Assembly: GCF_003610535.1 (NCBI RefSeq)
Contig: NZ_RAPN01000001.1
Location: 2,281,320 to 2,345,319, forward strand
DNA: 64,000 bases
Source of the DNA: Mangrovibacterium diazotrophicum
GTDB lineage: Bacteria > Bacteroidota > Bacteroidia > Bacteroidales > Prolixibacteraceae
Direction of reading: 5' to 3'
How positions within the stretch are numbered: position 1 is the first letter of the stretch; the number at the start of each line of letters is the position of its first letter. The position numbers were made by a program, and so were the translations under genes. Shown in pieces: positions 35,990-44,400 of the stretch. The notes beneath the pieces are model-generated. The model searched no databases. It was not told where the DNA came from and was given only the letters and a program-made list of their open reading frames with translations.

Positions 35990-36616
35990 ATGATCAACGA
36001 AGTACAACGATTAATAAACCATGAGGCGGAAGCCATTCAAAACATACCGGTAAGTGATCAGTATGAGCGCGCCATTGAACTGATTGAGAAGCATGTCCAT
36101 CAGTTACATGGAAAGCTGGTAGCCAGCGGAATGGGGAAAGCAGGACAAATTGCTTTAAACATCGCCACCACGTTCAGTTCAACCGGAACCCCGGCTGTTT
36201 TTCTGCACCCGAGCGATGCCCAGCACGGTGATTTGGGTGTTATTCAACCCAACGACGTGTTATTGCTGATCTCCAACTCAGGCAAAACACGCGAAATTCT
36301 GGAGCTAGTCGATCTGGCCGACAACCTGTGGCCGAACCTGCCGATCATTGTGATTACCGGAAACCCGGACGGCGAATTGTGCAAAATGGCCAATGTAACC
36401 TTGTTCACCGGAAACCCTGCTGAAGTATGCACCCTCGGCCTCACTCCAAGTACGTCAACGACAACGATGACCGTTATTGGCGATATCCTGGTTGTACTGA
36501 TGATGAAACGCATTGGCTTCACCAATGCGGAATATGCCAAACGTCACCATGGCGGTTATTTGGGTGACAAATCGCGCCGCCAGGCCCGGCTGACACCTGA
36601 CCAGTTATCGAAGTAA
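35990..36616 (+). CDS. SIS-domain sugar-phosphate isomerase, arabinose-5-phosphate isomerase-like
   Basis: A 208-residue single SIS domain. GMGKAGQIALNIATTFSSTGTPAVFLHPSDAQHGDLG (read in parts) and ISNSGKTREIL match KdsD/KpsF-type arabinose-5-phosphate isomerases, which supply the Kdo precursor of lipopolysaccharide. The two CBS domains usual in KdsD are absent; the protein ends after the SIS fold, as in some Bacteroidota members. ATG 35990 is preferred because the promoter box lies just upstream and overlaps the longer frame. A hexuloisomerase-type activity is an alternative. It is likely cytoplasmic and monocistronic. Confidence 0.8.
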   Translation: MINEVQRLINHEAEAIQNIPVSDQYERAIELIEKHVHQLHGKLVASGMGKAGQIALNIATTFSSTGTPAVFLHPSDAQHGDLGVIQPNDVLLLISNSGKTREILELVDLADNLWPNLPIIVITGNPDGELCKMANVTLFTGNPAEVCTLGLTPSTSTTTMTVIGDILVVLMMKRIGFTNAEYAKRHHGGYLGDKSRRQARLTPDQLSK

Positions 36617-36744
36617 GCGAGCGGAACAAAACTCGTGTTAAACCAATTTGAAACCTCCGTGAAGTTCCGCTGAATAAATCGCCCGAAGATCACCGAAACA
36701 AAATAAATTAGGGTATTTTTACGGCGAGAAAAAAATAAAAAATC

Positions 36745-37287
36745 ATGCGAATTAACAGAGAAAATACGGTTGGTTTAGTGATCGACATGCAGGAGCGCCT
36801 GGTACCCGCGATGGAAGGACAGGAAGAATTGCTGCACAATTGTCAGATTCTGATCAACGGTCTGCAGGAATTGGGACTCCCGCTACTGGTTACACAGCAG
36901 TACAGCAAAGGATTAGGCGAAACAATAGAGCCGATCCGGAGCATTATCAAAGACTTTAAAACCATCGAGAAAAAAGATTTTAGCTGTTGCGATGACGCTA
37001 ACTTTGCCGCTGAATTGGAGAAGCTGCACGCAACAAATATTATCATCTGTGGTATTGAGAGCCACGTGTGTGTACTTCAAACAGCACTCGATTTAAAAGA
37101 AGCCGGCCTGAACCCGGTGATTGTCATGGACTGCGTATCATCACGCTCTTTCGACAACATCGATCTGGCAGCAGAGCGCTTCCGCTTTGAAGGCATCATG
37201 ATGACTTCATACGAATCCATTTTATTCGAATTGACAAGAACAGCTTCGGCTCCTGAGTTCAAAGCAATCTCGAATTTGGTGAAATAA
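36745..37287 (+). CDS. Isochorismatase-family cysteine hydrolase
   Basis: A 180-residue cytoplasmic hydrolase. The family triad is visible: an aspartate in LVIDMQERL (D14), a lysine in the EKKDFSC segment and the nucleophile cysteine in GIESHVCVLQTALDL near residue 113. Size and motifs fit the YcaC/ISOC1-like group, whose substrates are often unknown amides. Neighbours do not point to a pathway. A TATTTTTA sequence just upstream may be a weak -7 box. A terminator follows. Confidence 0.85.
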   Translation: MRINRENTVGLVIDMQERLVPAMEGQEELLHNCQILINGLQELGLPLLVTQQYSKGLGETIEPIRSIIKDFKTIEKKDFSCCDDANFAAELEKLHATNIIICGIESHVCVLQTALDLKEAGLNPVIVMDCVSSRSFDNIDLAAERFRFEGIMMTSYESILFELTRTASAPEFKAISNLVK

Positions 37288-37344
37288 TTGCCGAAAAAGA
37301 CGTCCATTTAGTCCTTTTTACAGGAACCATTGGTCTAAAATATA

Positions 37345-37386
37345 AAGTTGACCCGCAATCATTCTGATTTGGGTCAACTTTTTTAT
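37345..37386 (+). terminator. Rho-independent terminator after isochorismatase-like gene
   Basis: A perfect 10-bp stem (AAGTTGACCC at 37345-37354 with its complement at 37371-37380) followed by TTTTATATTTT. Confidence 0.88.
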
Positions 37387-37418
37387 ATTTTCGCCTACGC
37401 AATCATTCGATCAACCAG

Positions 37419-39383
37419 ATGAGCTCCAGAGTGAACAGGACACCTTTCAGAATTTTTCTGCCGGCACTTTACGCGCTTCTATTCCTCATTTTCCTGCTAA
37501 CGGTATCGTACTATTATGCCTCGTACCGTCGCGGACTTTGGGAGAAAGATATTCGTAACAGCCTGTTGGAAACGCTGGTGATGAAAAAGTCGAGGATCGA
37601 AAAAGCCCTTTCTTCACGCGTTTACTATACCAAAGGAATCGCTGCCTTTGTTTCCATCCAGCCCGACATTACCGACAGGGAGTTTTACAACCTGGCCCAG
37701 CAACTCGTTCAAAACGACCCGGTTATTTCAACCATGTCGCTCTCGCGCGATGGAATTATTAATGCTATTTACCCACTCGCAGGGCACGAAGCTGCCATTG
37801 GATTAAACCTGATGGCTCACCCCAAGCGAAAAGAGGTTGTGGAGAAAACGATCCGAACCCGTAAGACCTTTATTGCCGGCCCGGTTGAATTGATTGAAGG
37901 CGGAGTCGCATTCATCAGCTATACGCCCATCTTTACCAAAAATACTGACAGCTCGGAACGTTTTTGGGGAATGACCGATATTGTCATCAAAAAAGACGAG
38001 CTTTTCGAAGATGCCGGATTGGTTGATACCGAGAATAATTTCGAGTTTGCAATGCGGGGTATGGACGGAACGGGCGAAAACGGAGCTGTCTTTTTCGGCG
38101 ACTCAGCCGTTTTTGATCAAACACCTGTAGAGATCAAAATTAATCTTCCCGACGGCAACTGGATCCTGGCAGCAACACCGTTAAAAGGTTGGACACACTT
38201 CTTCGATCAGGACAAAACGCTGGATTACATCATGATCATCAGCGCCTTTATCATCAGCATTTTATTCTGGTTGCTGTTGCGTACTCAGTTTAAAGTCAAT
38301 GCGAACGAGAAAGAACTGAAAGCAGTGTTCCGGTCGATGCAGAACCTGATTATCGAATTTTCCGATGAAGGCGAATACATTCGCATCCCCGAAACCAACA
38401 AGGAATTGCTGTACAAAGAAGAGAAGCAATTGCTGGGCAAGCGAGTAACCGAGATATTCGACTCGGAAATGGCCGATCTGTTCATGTCTGCCATCAAAAG
38501 ATGTCTCGCCTTAAAGGATTTGGTGGAGATTGAATACCCACTCGACATCAGCGGGAAAAAACACTGGTTTTCCGCACGGATATCCTACAAATCGCCTCAC
38601 CGGGTGATTATGAATGCCTACGACATTACCGACCGCAAGGAGAACGAACAAAACCTGCGTAAATCGGAGCAACGCATGAAAGAGTTGAACGATGTGAAAG
38701 ACAAGTTCTTTTCAATTATCGCTCACGATTTGCGAAGCCCTGTCGGTAGCTTCAAAATGCTGACCGAAATCATGCTGAACGAAGTAGAATGTGCGGATCA
38801 AAAAAAGAACAAACGGATGCTCACTTCGATCCACTCGGCCAGCTCAAACCTTTACGACCTGCTTGAAAACTTGCTAAGCTGGTCGCACACCCAACGAAAT
38901 TCCCTGATTATAAACAAGGAAGAACACAACCTCTTCCACTTGGCCGACGATGCTATTGACTCACACATCGTCAACGCTGAGATCAAGAATGTCGCGCTCA
39001 TCAACGAGGTGAAAGAGGATGCCAGGATTGTTTGCGACCAGTATGTGACGCTGACGATTATCCGGAACCTGGTTTCGAATGCGCTGAAATTTACCCCGAC
39101 AAAAGGTAAAATTGTTGTTTCGAACCAAACGATTGAGAAAGATGGAATTCGCTACCAGGGAGTGACTGTGACTGACACAGGAGTTGGAATTGCTGCAGAT
39201 CGCCTGGGCACTATTTTCAACTTCAAGCTGGCTGACACTACGATTGGAACTGCCAACGAACAGGGCAGCGGCCTGGGTCTGATGCTCTGCCGCGAATTCA
39301 GTGAAAAACAAGGCGGTTTCATCACCATCCAAAGCGAAATTAAGAAAGGCACTACTGTCACTTTTGCCCTTCCGCTCAGCTAG
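37419..39383 (+). CDS. Membrane sensor histidine kinase with CHASE and PAS domains
   Basis: A 654-residue kinase. A helix (about residues 12-34) is followed by an extracytoplasmic CHASE domain (about 75-260), a second helix (about 268-290), a PAS-like domain (about 300-410), a HisKA domain with H436 (IIAHDLRSP) and a HATPase domain (NALKF, DTGVGIA, GSGLGLML). CHASE domains bind small extracellular ligands. No response regulator is next to it, so the output is unknown. It starts 33 bp after the terminator region and ends 13 bp before the convergent protease gene. Confidence 0.92.
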   Translation: MSSRVNRTPFRIFLPALYALLFLIFLLTVSYYYASYRRGLWEKDIRNSLLETLVMKKSRIEKALSSRVYYTKGIAAFVSIQPDITDREFYNLAQQLVQNDPVISTMSLSRDGIINAIYPLAGHEAAIGLNLMAHPKRKEVVEKTIRTRKTFIAGPVELIEGGVAFISYTPIFTKNTDSSERFWGMTDIVIKKDELFEDAGLVDTENNFEFAMRGMDGTGENGAVFFGDSAVFDQTPVEIKINLPDGNWILAATPLKGWTHFFDQDKTLDYIMIISAFIISILFWLLLRTQFKVNANEKELKAVFRSMQNLIIEFSDEGEYIRIPETNKELLYKEEKQLLGKRVTEIFDSEMADLFMSAIKRCLALKDLVEIEYPLDISGKKHWFSARISYKSPHRVIMNAYDITDRKENEQNLRKSEQRMKELNDVKDKFFSIIAHDLRSPVGSFKMLTEIMLNEVECADQKKNKRMLTSIHSASSNLYDLLENLLSWSHTQRNSLIINKEEHNLFHLADDAIDSHIVNAEIKNVALINEVKEDARIVCDQYVTLTIIRNLVSNALKFTPTKGKIVVSNQTIEKDGIRYQGVTVTDTGVGIAADRLGTIFNFKLADTTIGTANEQGSGLGLMLCREFSEKQGGFITIQSEIKKGTTVTFALPLS

Positions 39384-39395
39384 AGAAATAATCGA

Positions 39396-41966
39396 CTACT
39401 TGACAAGGATCAATTTCTTCGACATCATCTCGCCATTGATCGACGCCCGGAAATAGTAGATTCCTGCCGGATTATTTGACAAATCGAAATCGATAGTATT
39501 TTCATCCTGATCGAACGTTCCCGTTCCCGAGTAAACCATCTGCCCAAGCTGATTATAAACAAACAGCTCCGCTTCGCCGCCTTCAACACTTGCGACAGTC
39601 AAGTGATAAAGTCCCGAAGACGGATTCGGATAAACCTCGATGGAATTGGTCAACAAACGCAAGCCAATCTCGCCTTCAGCTGCATCGGTACCATCCACCT
39701 GCAACCAGTATTTTGCGCCGGGAGTGACCGAAAGATTTTCAATTGCAGCAGCATCATTTCCGTCAGCATCCCGTTCCGAGGCACCAACCAGATTATAGGA
39801 GGCTGTACTTCCCGACAACAGATAATCGGCTGTTGTTGCACGGTAGACCGCAATCTGAGAATCGATGCCCTCTGTCTGAATGGTTATCGAGCTGCTCGAT
39901 GGTCCTTCAAAATAAAACCAAATTGAATTATCCAGCACATCGGTGCCGTTCGGTGGACACCAATTATTGGCGATCGAACAACCAGCGGTTTCCGGTGAAG
40001 GCTCATTGTCTTCAACCGTGGCACACGCGTTTGAATAATAACCGTTGTTCCCCAACCTTAAAGCAACCGCCTGCGCTACATTGTCGTTTTCGGGGATGAT
40101 GACATGAATCAGGACACTGTCGGATGCAGAGCACCCACCTTGCGTACCGGTTATTTTCGCATAGGTATCAAAAGAGCCTTCCTCGCGACCTTCGTCCGAC
40201 AAACTAACCGAAAACACATTGTCAGTTTGTGTCACCACAAATTTACTCTCGGCCGTTAGCTCCAGACTGTACTCCGGTGCCCCCTCTGCCACAAACTCGT
40301 AACCATCAAGCTCCCAGCCGCACATCGTCATCTCGTCGGGAAGGCCCGCCAAACGAACGGGCAACTGCGCATAAACTGAAACAAAATCACCTTCTACCAG
40401 CTCGTCGCTTCCGTTCTCATTTGCAACGGTCAGGCTTACCGAGTAAACACCTTCGCTTAAAAATTGCACCTCCGGGTTTTGAGAAGAGGCAGAGGTTCCA
40501 TTTACAAAAACATAAGTTGAAGGCGAAATTTCCCAACTCCAGCTCTCCGGTGAATATTTCGATTCGTCGGACAAGATCAGGTTTTCCGAGAGACATAAAA
40601 TTGACACTTCCGCAGAAAAAGCGGCGACCGGCCGGGTATAGGCTTCCAGCCCTTCAATTTGTTCCATCCCGGTATCATCCGGGTCGAGCCAATGTTTTAG
40701 CTGGCGATCCGACTCCGAGCGATAATCCCACGACAGGGAAAGCTTTCCGAAAAGAGACGAATTGTCGTCGCCACCGTGCAATTGGCCAACTAGAAGCTTG
40801 TCCTGATTGAACAACGGAGCTCCCGACGAACCACCTTCGTCAATACCCGCATCGTAATCCACTTCCCAGTGTGAGTTGGGTTGGGAGATTGTTCCATCAT
40901 CCCAGCGCACGGTGTAACTGTTACCTGTCACCTCATCATAGTCCAGAGCAATACATTTCGTGCTCCCCTTTGGATGATGAATACAGGTTCCGGATTCGGA
41001 TGTGGAACCGCTAACGTCCCAGCCTGCGAAAAAAGGATTGTATTCTTTGGGCGGATATTCCTGTAATTCGAGCAGTGTAAAATCTGAATATTGATTGGAA
41101 GCTCGCAGGCTCGCGCCCGACACCGACTGACTCAGGCTTGCGTCGGAAGATTCGCAGGTTGAATTCTCGTAATTGAAGTAGGCAACCAATGTTGATGCTT
41201 CGGTGGTTGAAGAAATACAGTGATTGGCCGTCAGGAAATAAGGCGTTCCATCTTCGCGGGCATTATTCAGTAGTGCACCGCTACAATAATAGCTGTAAGT
41301 TCCGTCGCTAAAAGTGATCATGCACACCGCTTTCTTCTGCTCCTGCCAGTCCTCCCCTTCCGGGCAATTAATCTGGATTCGCTCGTTGGCGTTTGCTTCA
41401 AGGCTGCGATAAGCTTTCACAACAGCACCAATGACAACGCCACCTTCGAAACTCGCCGAAACCGGTTCGTCATACTCAACAATCAATTGGTCACCCATCA
41501 GGTCGCCAACCCGGAAAAGACCGCTCTCCTTCTTGTTTTGCCAGGTATAAGCCCCTCGAACGGTTTGCTGATCGGGCGTGTAAACATACAGAGAGGCACC
41601 CTCCGGAATATCAAAAGTACTCAAGATTACTGCCAGCGACAGCGCCTCATCGGCACTTAGCTGCAACCTCCAAATATTCATATTACCGGTTTGGGAATAG
41701 CTGCCAGCTTTCCGGATATCCAGCGCAACATCTTCAACTACCCCATATCGGTTTTGAACGCCGTCTTTTTCATCAAGCGAAATTTGCTCCTGAAGATCAA
41801 TTGGGTTGAGTGATTTTTGAGAAATGATTGCCGCTGCTTTGAGATTAGTTGCGAACGATGCAGGTAAACCGCCATCTTCAATCTGGCCCCAGGCAACATT
41901 GCCGGTCAAAAGCACACCAATAATTACCAAGGCATTCAGCCTGCGTGTCCAGTTCGCTATTCTCAC
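39396..41966 (-). CDS. Secreted trypsin-like serine endopeptidase with PKD and type IX sorting domains
   Basis: An 856-residue secreted protease. The signal peptide ends near VAWG (residue 27), a propeptide-like region follows, then a trypsin-like domain with the triad H249 (TANHC), D295 (YSDFTLL) and S381 (GGSSGAPLF), the serine context being that of lysyl endopeptidases. A PKD-like domain lies at about 455-545. A cysteine-containing beta region follows, and the C-terminal 75 residues (VYPNPSSG...GIYYFRA...KKLILVK) form a type A sorting domain of type IX secretion. It would be exported by the system that includes PorQ. Cleavage specificity is not proven. Confidence 0.9.
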   Translation of the reverse strand: MRIANWTRRLNALVIIGVLLTGNVAWGQIEDGGLPASFATNLKAAAIISQKSLNPIDLQEQISLDEKDGVQNRYGVVEDVALDIRKAGSYSQTGNMNIWRLQLSADEALSLAVILSTFDIPEGASLYVYTPDQQTVRGAYTWQNKKESGLFRVGDLMGDQLIVEYDEPVSASFEGGVVIGAVVKAYRSLEANANERIQINCPEGEDWQEQKKAVCMITFSDGTYSYYCSGALLNNAREDGTPYFLTANHCISSTTEASTLVAYFNYENSTCESSDASLSQSVSGASLRASNQYSDFTLLELQEYPPKEYNPFFAGWDVSGSTSESGTCIHHPKGSTKCIALDYDEVTGNSYTVRWDDGTISQPNSHWEVDYDAGIDEGGSSGAPLFNQDKLLVGQLHGGDDNSSLFGKLSLSWDYRSESDRQLKHWLDPDDTGMEQIEGLEAYTRPVAAFSAEVSILCLSENLILSDESKYSPESWSWEISPSTYVFVNGTSASSQNPEVQFLSEGVYSVSLTVANENGSDELVEGDFVSVYAQLPVRLAGLPDEMTMCGWELDGYEFVAEGAPEYSLELTAESKFVVTQTDNVFSVSLSDEGREEGSFDTYAKITGTQGGCSASDSVLIHVIIPENDNVAQAVALRLGNNGYYSNACATVEDNEPSPETAGCSIANNWCPPNGTDVLDNSIWFYFEGPSSSSITIQTEGIDSQIAVYRATTADYLLSGSTASYNLVGASERDADGNDAAAIENLSVTPGAKYWLQVDGTDAAEGEIGLRLLTNSIEVYPNPSSGLYHLTVASVEGGEAELFVYNQLGQMVYSGTGTFDQDENTIDFDLSNNPAGIYYFRASINGEMMSKKLILVK

Positions 41967-42190
41967 TCTCGTTTAATTTTTATGCAGTTTAAACATTCTG
42001 AAGCAGATCAGCACAAATCGCCCTCGTTTTCGGTCAATTCTTCGAACTAAATTAAAAAATGTGCCGGAAACACTGCAAGCTGAAAGATTCATCTATCATC
42101 TAACTAACAACCAAAACTGATTATTGTATCACGAAACCTTCAACTTTTTTTTAACCGTCCGAGATGTCTCCCTCCCTAACCCAAAATAAT

Positions 42191-42214
42191 AAAAAAAGGG
42201 CCCGAAGGCCCTTT
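42191..42214 (-). terminator. Terminator of the sugar catabolic operon (UUCG tetraloop)
   Basis: On the minus strand AAAGGGCC, a TTCG loop and GGCCCTTT are followed by a T run. The RNA loop is a very stable UUCG tetraloop closed by C-G. Confidence 0.92.
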
Positions 42215-42242
42215 CTGTTGAAGTCATGGTATATTTCAAATC

Positions 42243-42908
42243 CTAAAATGAAATATCGTATAAATCTTTCCCGTCTTCCAGGAATGTTGCGACACTGATA
42301 TCAGTCATCGGGTGCTTAATCAATTGCATCAACAATTCGGGGCCCACAGTTGCCGAGTGCGATCCCACCATGCTCACGCGATGGATCTGGTCGACTGTTT
42401 TAAAGCTGGCGGCCAACACTTTGGTCGGTAATTTAAAATCGTTCATGTTTTTGGCAATATCGCGAACAACTTCAATACCGTGTGACGAAATGTTATCCAA
42501 ACGGCTCACGTAAGGAGCAACGAAATCAGCACCGGCTTTCGCCGCTACCAGGGCTTGCTGCTGGGTAAAGATTGCTGTTGCAGTAACATTGATTCCGGCG
42601 TCTTTCAAAATTGTCATCGCTTTGTATCCTTCCGGAGTCACCGGGATTTTCGCGTAAAAATTATCGCCGATATCGAAGAAGTTTTTGTAAGTCTTTGCTT
42701 CGCGAACAATATCTTCTGCTTCTTCGCTCATCACCTGCACGTGAATCATCCCGTGACCAATCAGTTTCAAAATGTTTTCGATTGCCACCGACAACTTATT
42801 TCCCGACTGTTTCAAAATCGTCGGGTTGGTTGTCACACCTTCCAACGGAAAAAAGCTGTACAAATCTTTCAAGGCTGCCAAATCAGCCGTGTCTGCCATG
42901 TAAATCAT
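42243..42908 (-). CDS. fsa: Fructose-6-phosphate aldolase / transaldolase-like enzyme
   Basis: A 221-residue class I aldolase of the short transaldolase group. The Schiff-base lysine is K87 (FYAKIPVT), and the TTNPTIL and ATAIFT motifs are in place. Such enzymes cleave fructose 6-phosphate to glyceraldehyde 3-phosphate and dihydroxyacetone, or transfer dihydroxyacetone units; sequence alone does not separate these activities. It is the last gene of a leftward four-gene cluster with a SorE-like dehydrogenase, an aldolase-SDR fusion and a PHP protein, and lies 72 bp from the dehydrogenase gene. A strong terminator follows. Confidence 0.88.
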   Translation of the reverse strand: MIYMADTADLAALKDLYSFFPLEGVTTNPTILKQSGNKLSVAIENILKLIGHGMIHVQVMSEEAEDIVREAKTYKNFFDIGDNFYAKIPVTPEGYKAMTILKDAGINVTATAIFTQQQALVAAKAGADFVAPYVSRLDNISSHGIEVVRDIAKNMNDFKLPTKVLAASFKTVDQIHRVSMVGSHSATVGPELLMQLIKHPMTDISVATFLEDGKDLYDISF

Positions 42909-42980
42909 ATCGTCTTTCTTATTTTAAGTCTCAACAATTGTCGACAGCCGGCCGTGCAAAGCAGTCCTTAAGTACCTCAA

Positions 42981-44252
42981 TTAAATATCATTGGCATTCG
43001 CCAACAGGAACTCTTCAGCTTCGACGGACCAAAGTTCGTTATTTCGCTGGCAAATCTCGTGCAGACCTGCAAACAGAGGATCAGATTTACCTTTTTCTTT
43101 AAATTCAGCAATGGCAGTCAGCGGAATGTCCTTGTGCGTGTAGATTAACTTTTTGCCACCCGGGATTTCCGGCAAATGCAAAGTCGTATCAATCACCGCA
43201 TTCAAGCCACCAACATGAGTAACCAGCCCGGCAGGATCCAATCCTTTGCCGAACATTTCCAGCGATTCTACCATGTCGTCGTTGTTACCGCCCGATGTTC
43301 CCACAATGTGGGTTGAAGCGTAATGAACGTTGTAGAAGTTCATTTTCGCCGTGAAATCCGCGTTGCCCGGCCCGGCAAAGAAGTTCAAACAGCCATCGTT
43401 CGAAAGGATAGCATCGCCCTGCTCAATAACCGGAGGAACCGGCGCAAATACAAACACATCATTGTAGCCTTCGCCACCTGTCAGGTCGCGTAACTTTTGC
43501 ACCGGATTTTCGCCGCTTGTGTTCAGATAAATCAACTCAATCCCTTTCGATTTTGCCCATTCGGGTGAATAGATTGAAGCTGCCCGATCCAAACGCGACT
43601 GATCAATATCTGTTACCACCATCAACGACGGCTTGCGATCTTCGCGCATGATGACGTAATTGATGGCAGCCAGGCCCATCGGGCCAACACCTGCCAGGAT
43701 TGCCATTTTACCACCGTCAATAATTTCCATTTGGTGCACATACGAGCCCGGCTTGGTGTGATAGTTGGCATGCATGGCGCCAATCACACAGCTCAGTGGT
43801 TCGGCCAGCGACGCCGGGTAATAGCCAGGTCCTTCATAGGCCAGCAAACAATCCTGCACCAGCACATCTTTCGGAATGATGACATAAGTGGCGTCACCGC
43901 CGATGTATTGATAAGAATATCCGGGAGCACTCAACACGCCAACCGGGCCTTCTTCGTAATAGATTGCCGGCTGAATGGAAAACTTCTGCCCGGCTTTGAA
44001 TTTATGTTGCCAATTGGCACCAATTTCAACCAACTCGCCGGCAAACTCGTGCCCGATCAGGATTGGTTTTTCCGCTACATCATCCGGGATCCGCTTGTGG
44101 TCGCTCCCCTGCGACGCCGCTTTGTAGGACGACATGCAAATACTGTCGGACACCACCTTTGCTAAAATCTCATCAGCTGTAATTTTCGGAAGTTCAAACT
44201 CTTCCATCCGCAAGTCCTTCTTGCCATATAATCGAATACCTTTTGTTTTCAT
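42981..44252 (-). CDS. Zinc-dependent dehydrogenase, L-sorbose-1-phosphate reductase (SorE)-like
   Basis: A 423-residue medium-chain dehydrogenase. The N-terminal zinc domain has DSICMSSYKAASQGSDHKRIPDD (read in parts, C39) and GHEFAGE, and the NAD-binding half has LAGVGPMGLAAINY. The CMSSYKAASQGSDHK context and NFFAGP motif closely resemble SorE and the E. coli YdjJ group, which act on phosphorylated ketoses or polyols. It lies between an aldolase-SDR fusion and an FSA-type aldolase. The actual substrate is unknown; a ketose phosphate or sugar alcohol phosphate is likely. Confidence 0.82.
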   Translation of the reverse strand: MKTKGIRLYGKKDLRMEEFELPKITADEILAKVVSDSICMSSYKAASQGSDHKRIPDDVAEKPILIGHEFAGELVEIGANWQHKFKAGQKFSIQPAIYYEEGPVGVLSAPGYSYQYIGGDATYVIIPKDVLVQDCLLAYEGPGYYPASLAEPLSCVIGAMHANYHTKPGSYVHQMEIIDGGKMAILAGVGPMGLAAINYVIMREDRKPSLMVVTDIDQSRLDRAASIYSPEWAKSKGIELIYLNTSGENPVQKLRDLTGGEGYNDVFVFAPVPPVIEQGDAILSNDGCLNFFAGPGNADFTAKMNFYNVHYASTHIVGTSGGNNDDMVESLEMFGKGLDPAGLVTHVGGLNAVIDTTLHLPEIPGGKKLIYTHKDIPLTAIAEFKEKGKSDPLFAGLHEICQRNNELWSVEAEEFLLANANDI

Positions 44253-44400
44253 ATCCTGGTTACTGGTCGTTGGTTGCTAATTACTAGTTGCCAACGATGA
44301 TTAATAATTTACTTTTATACGATTCATTCACATCGTTCCGATTCTACCGCCTTGGTTCCGGATTGCGAAAAACCGGGAACCAGCAACGAAGAACCAGAAT
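44253..44400. other. Spacer with mini-repeats inside the sugar cluster
   Basis: A 148-bp spacer rich in recurring words such as GGTTGCT, AGTTGCC, CCAGCAACGA and AGAACCAG. It can form a hairpin from GGTTCCGG and CCGGGAACC (about 44354-44382). It may be a processing or attenuation site between cistrons, or a mobile mini-repeat. Confidence 0.4.
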
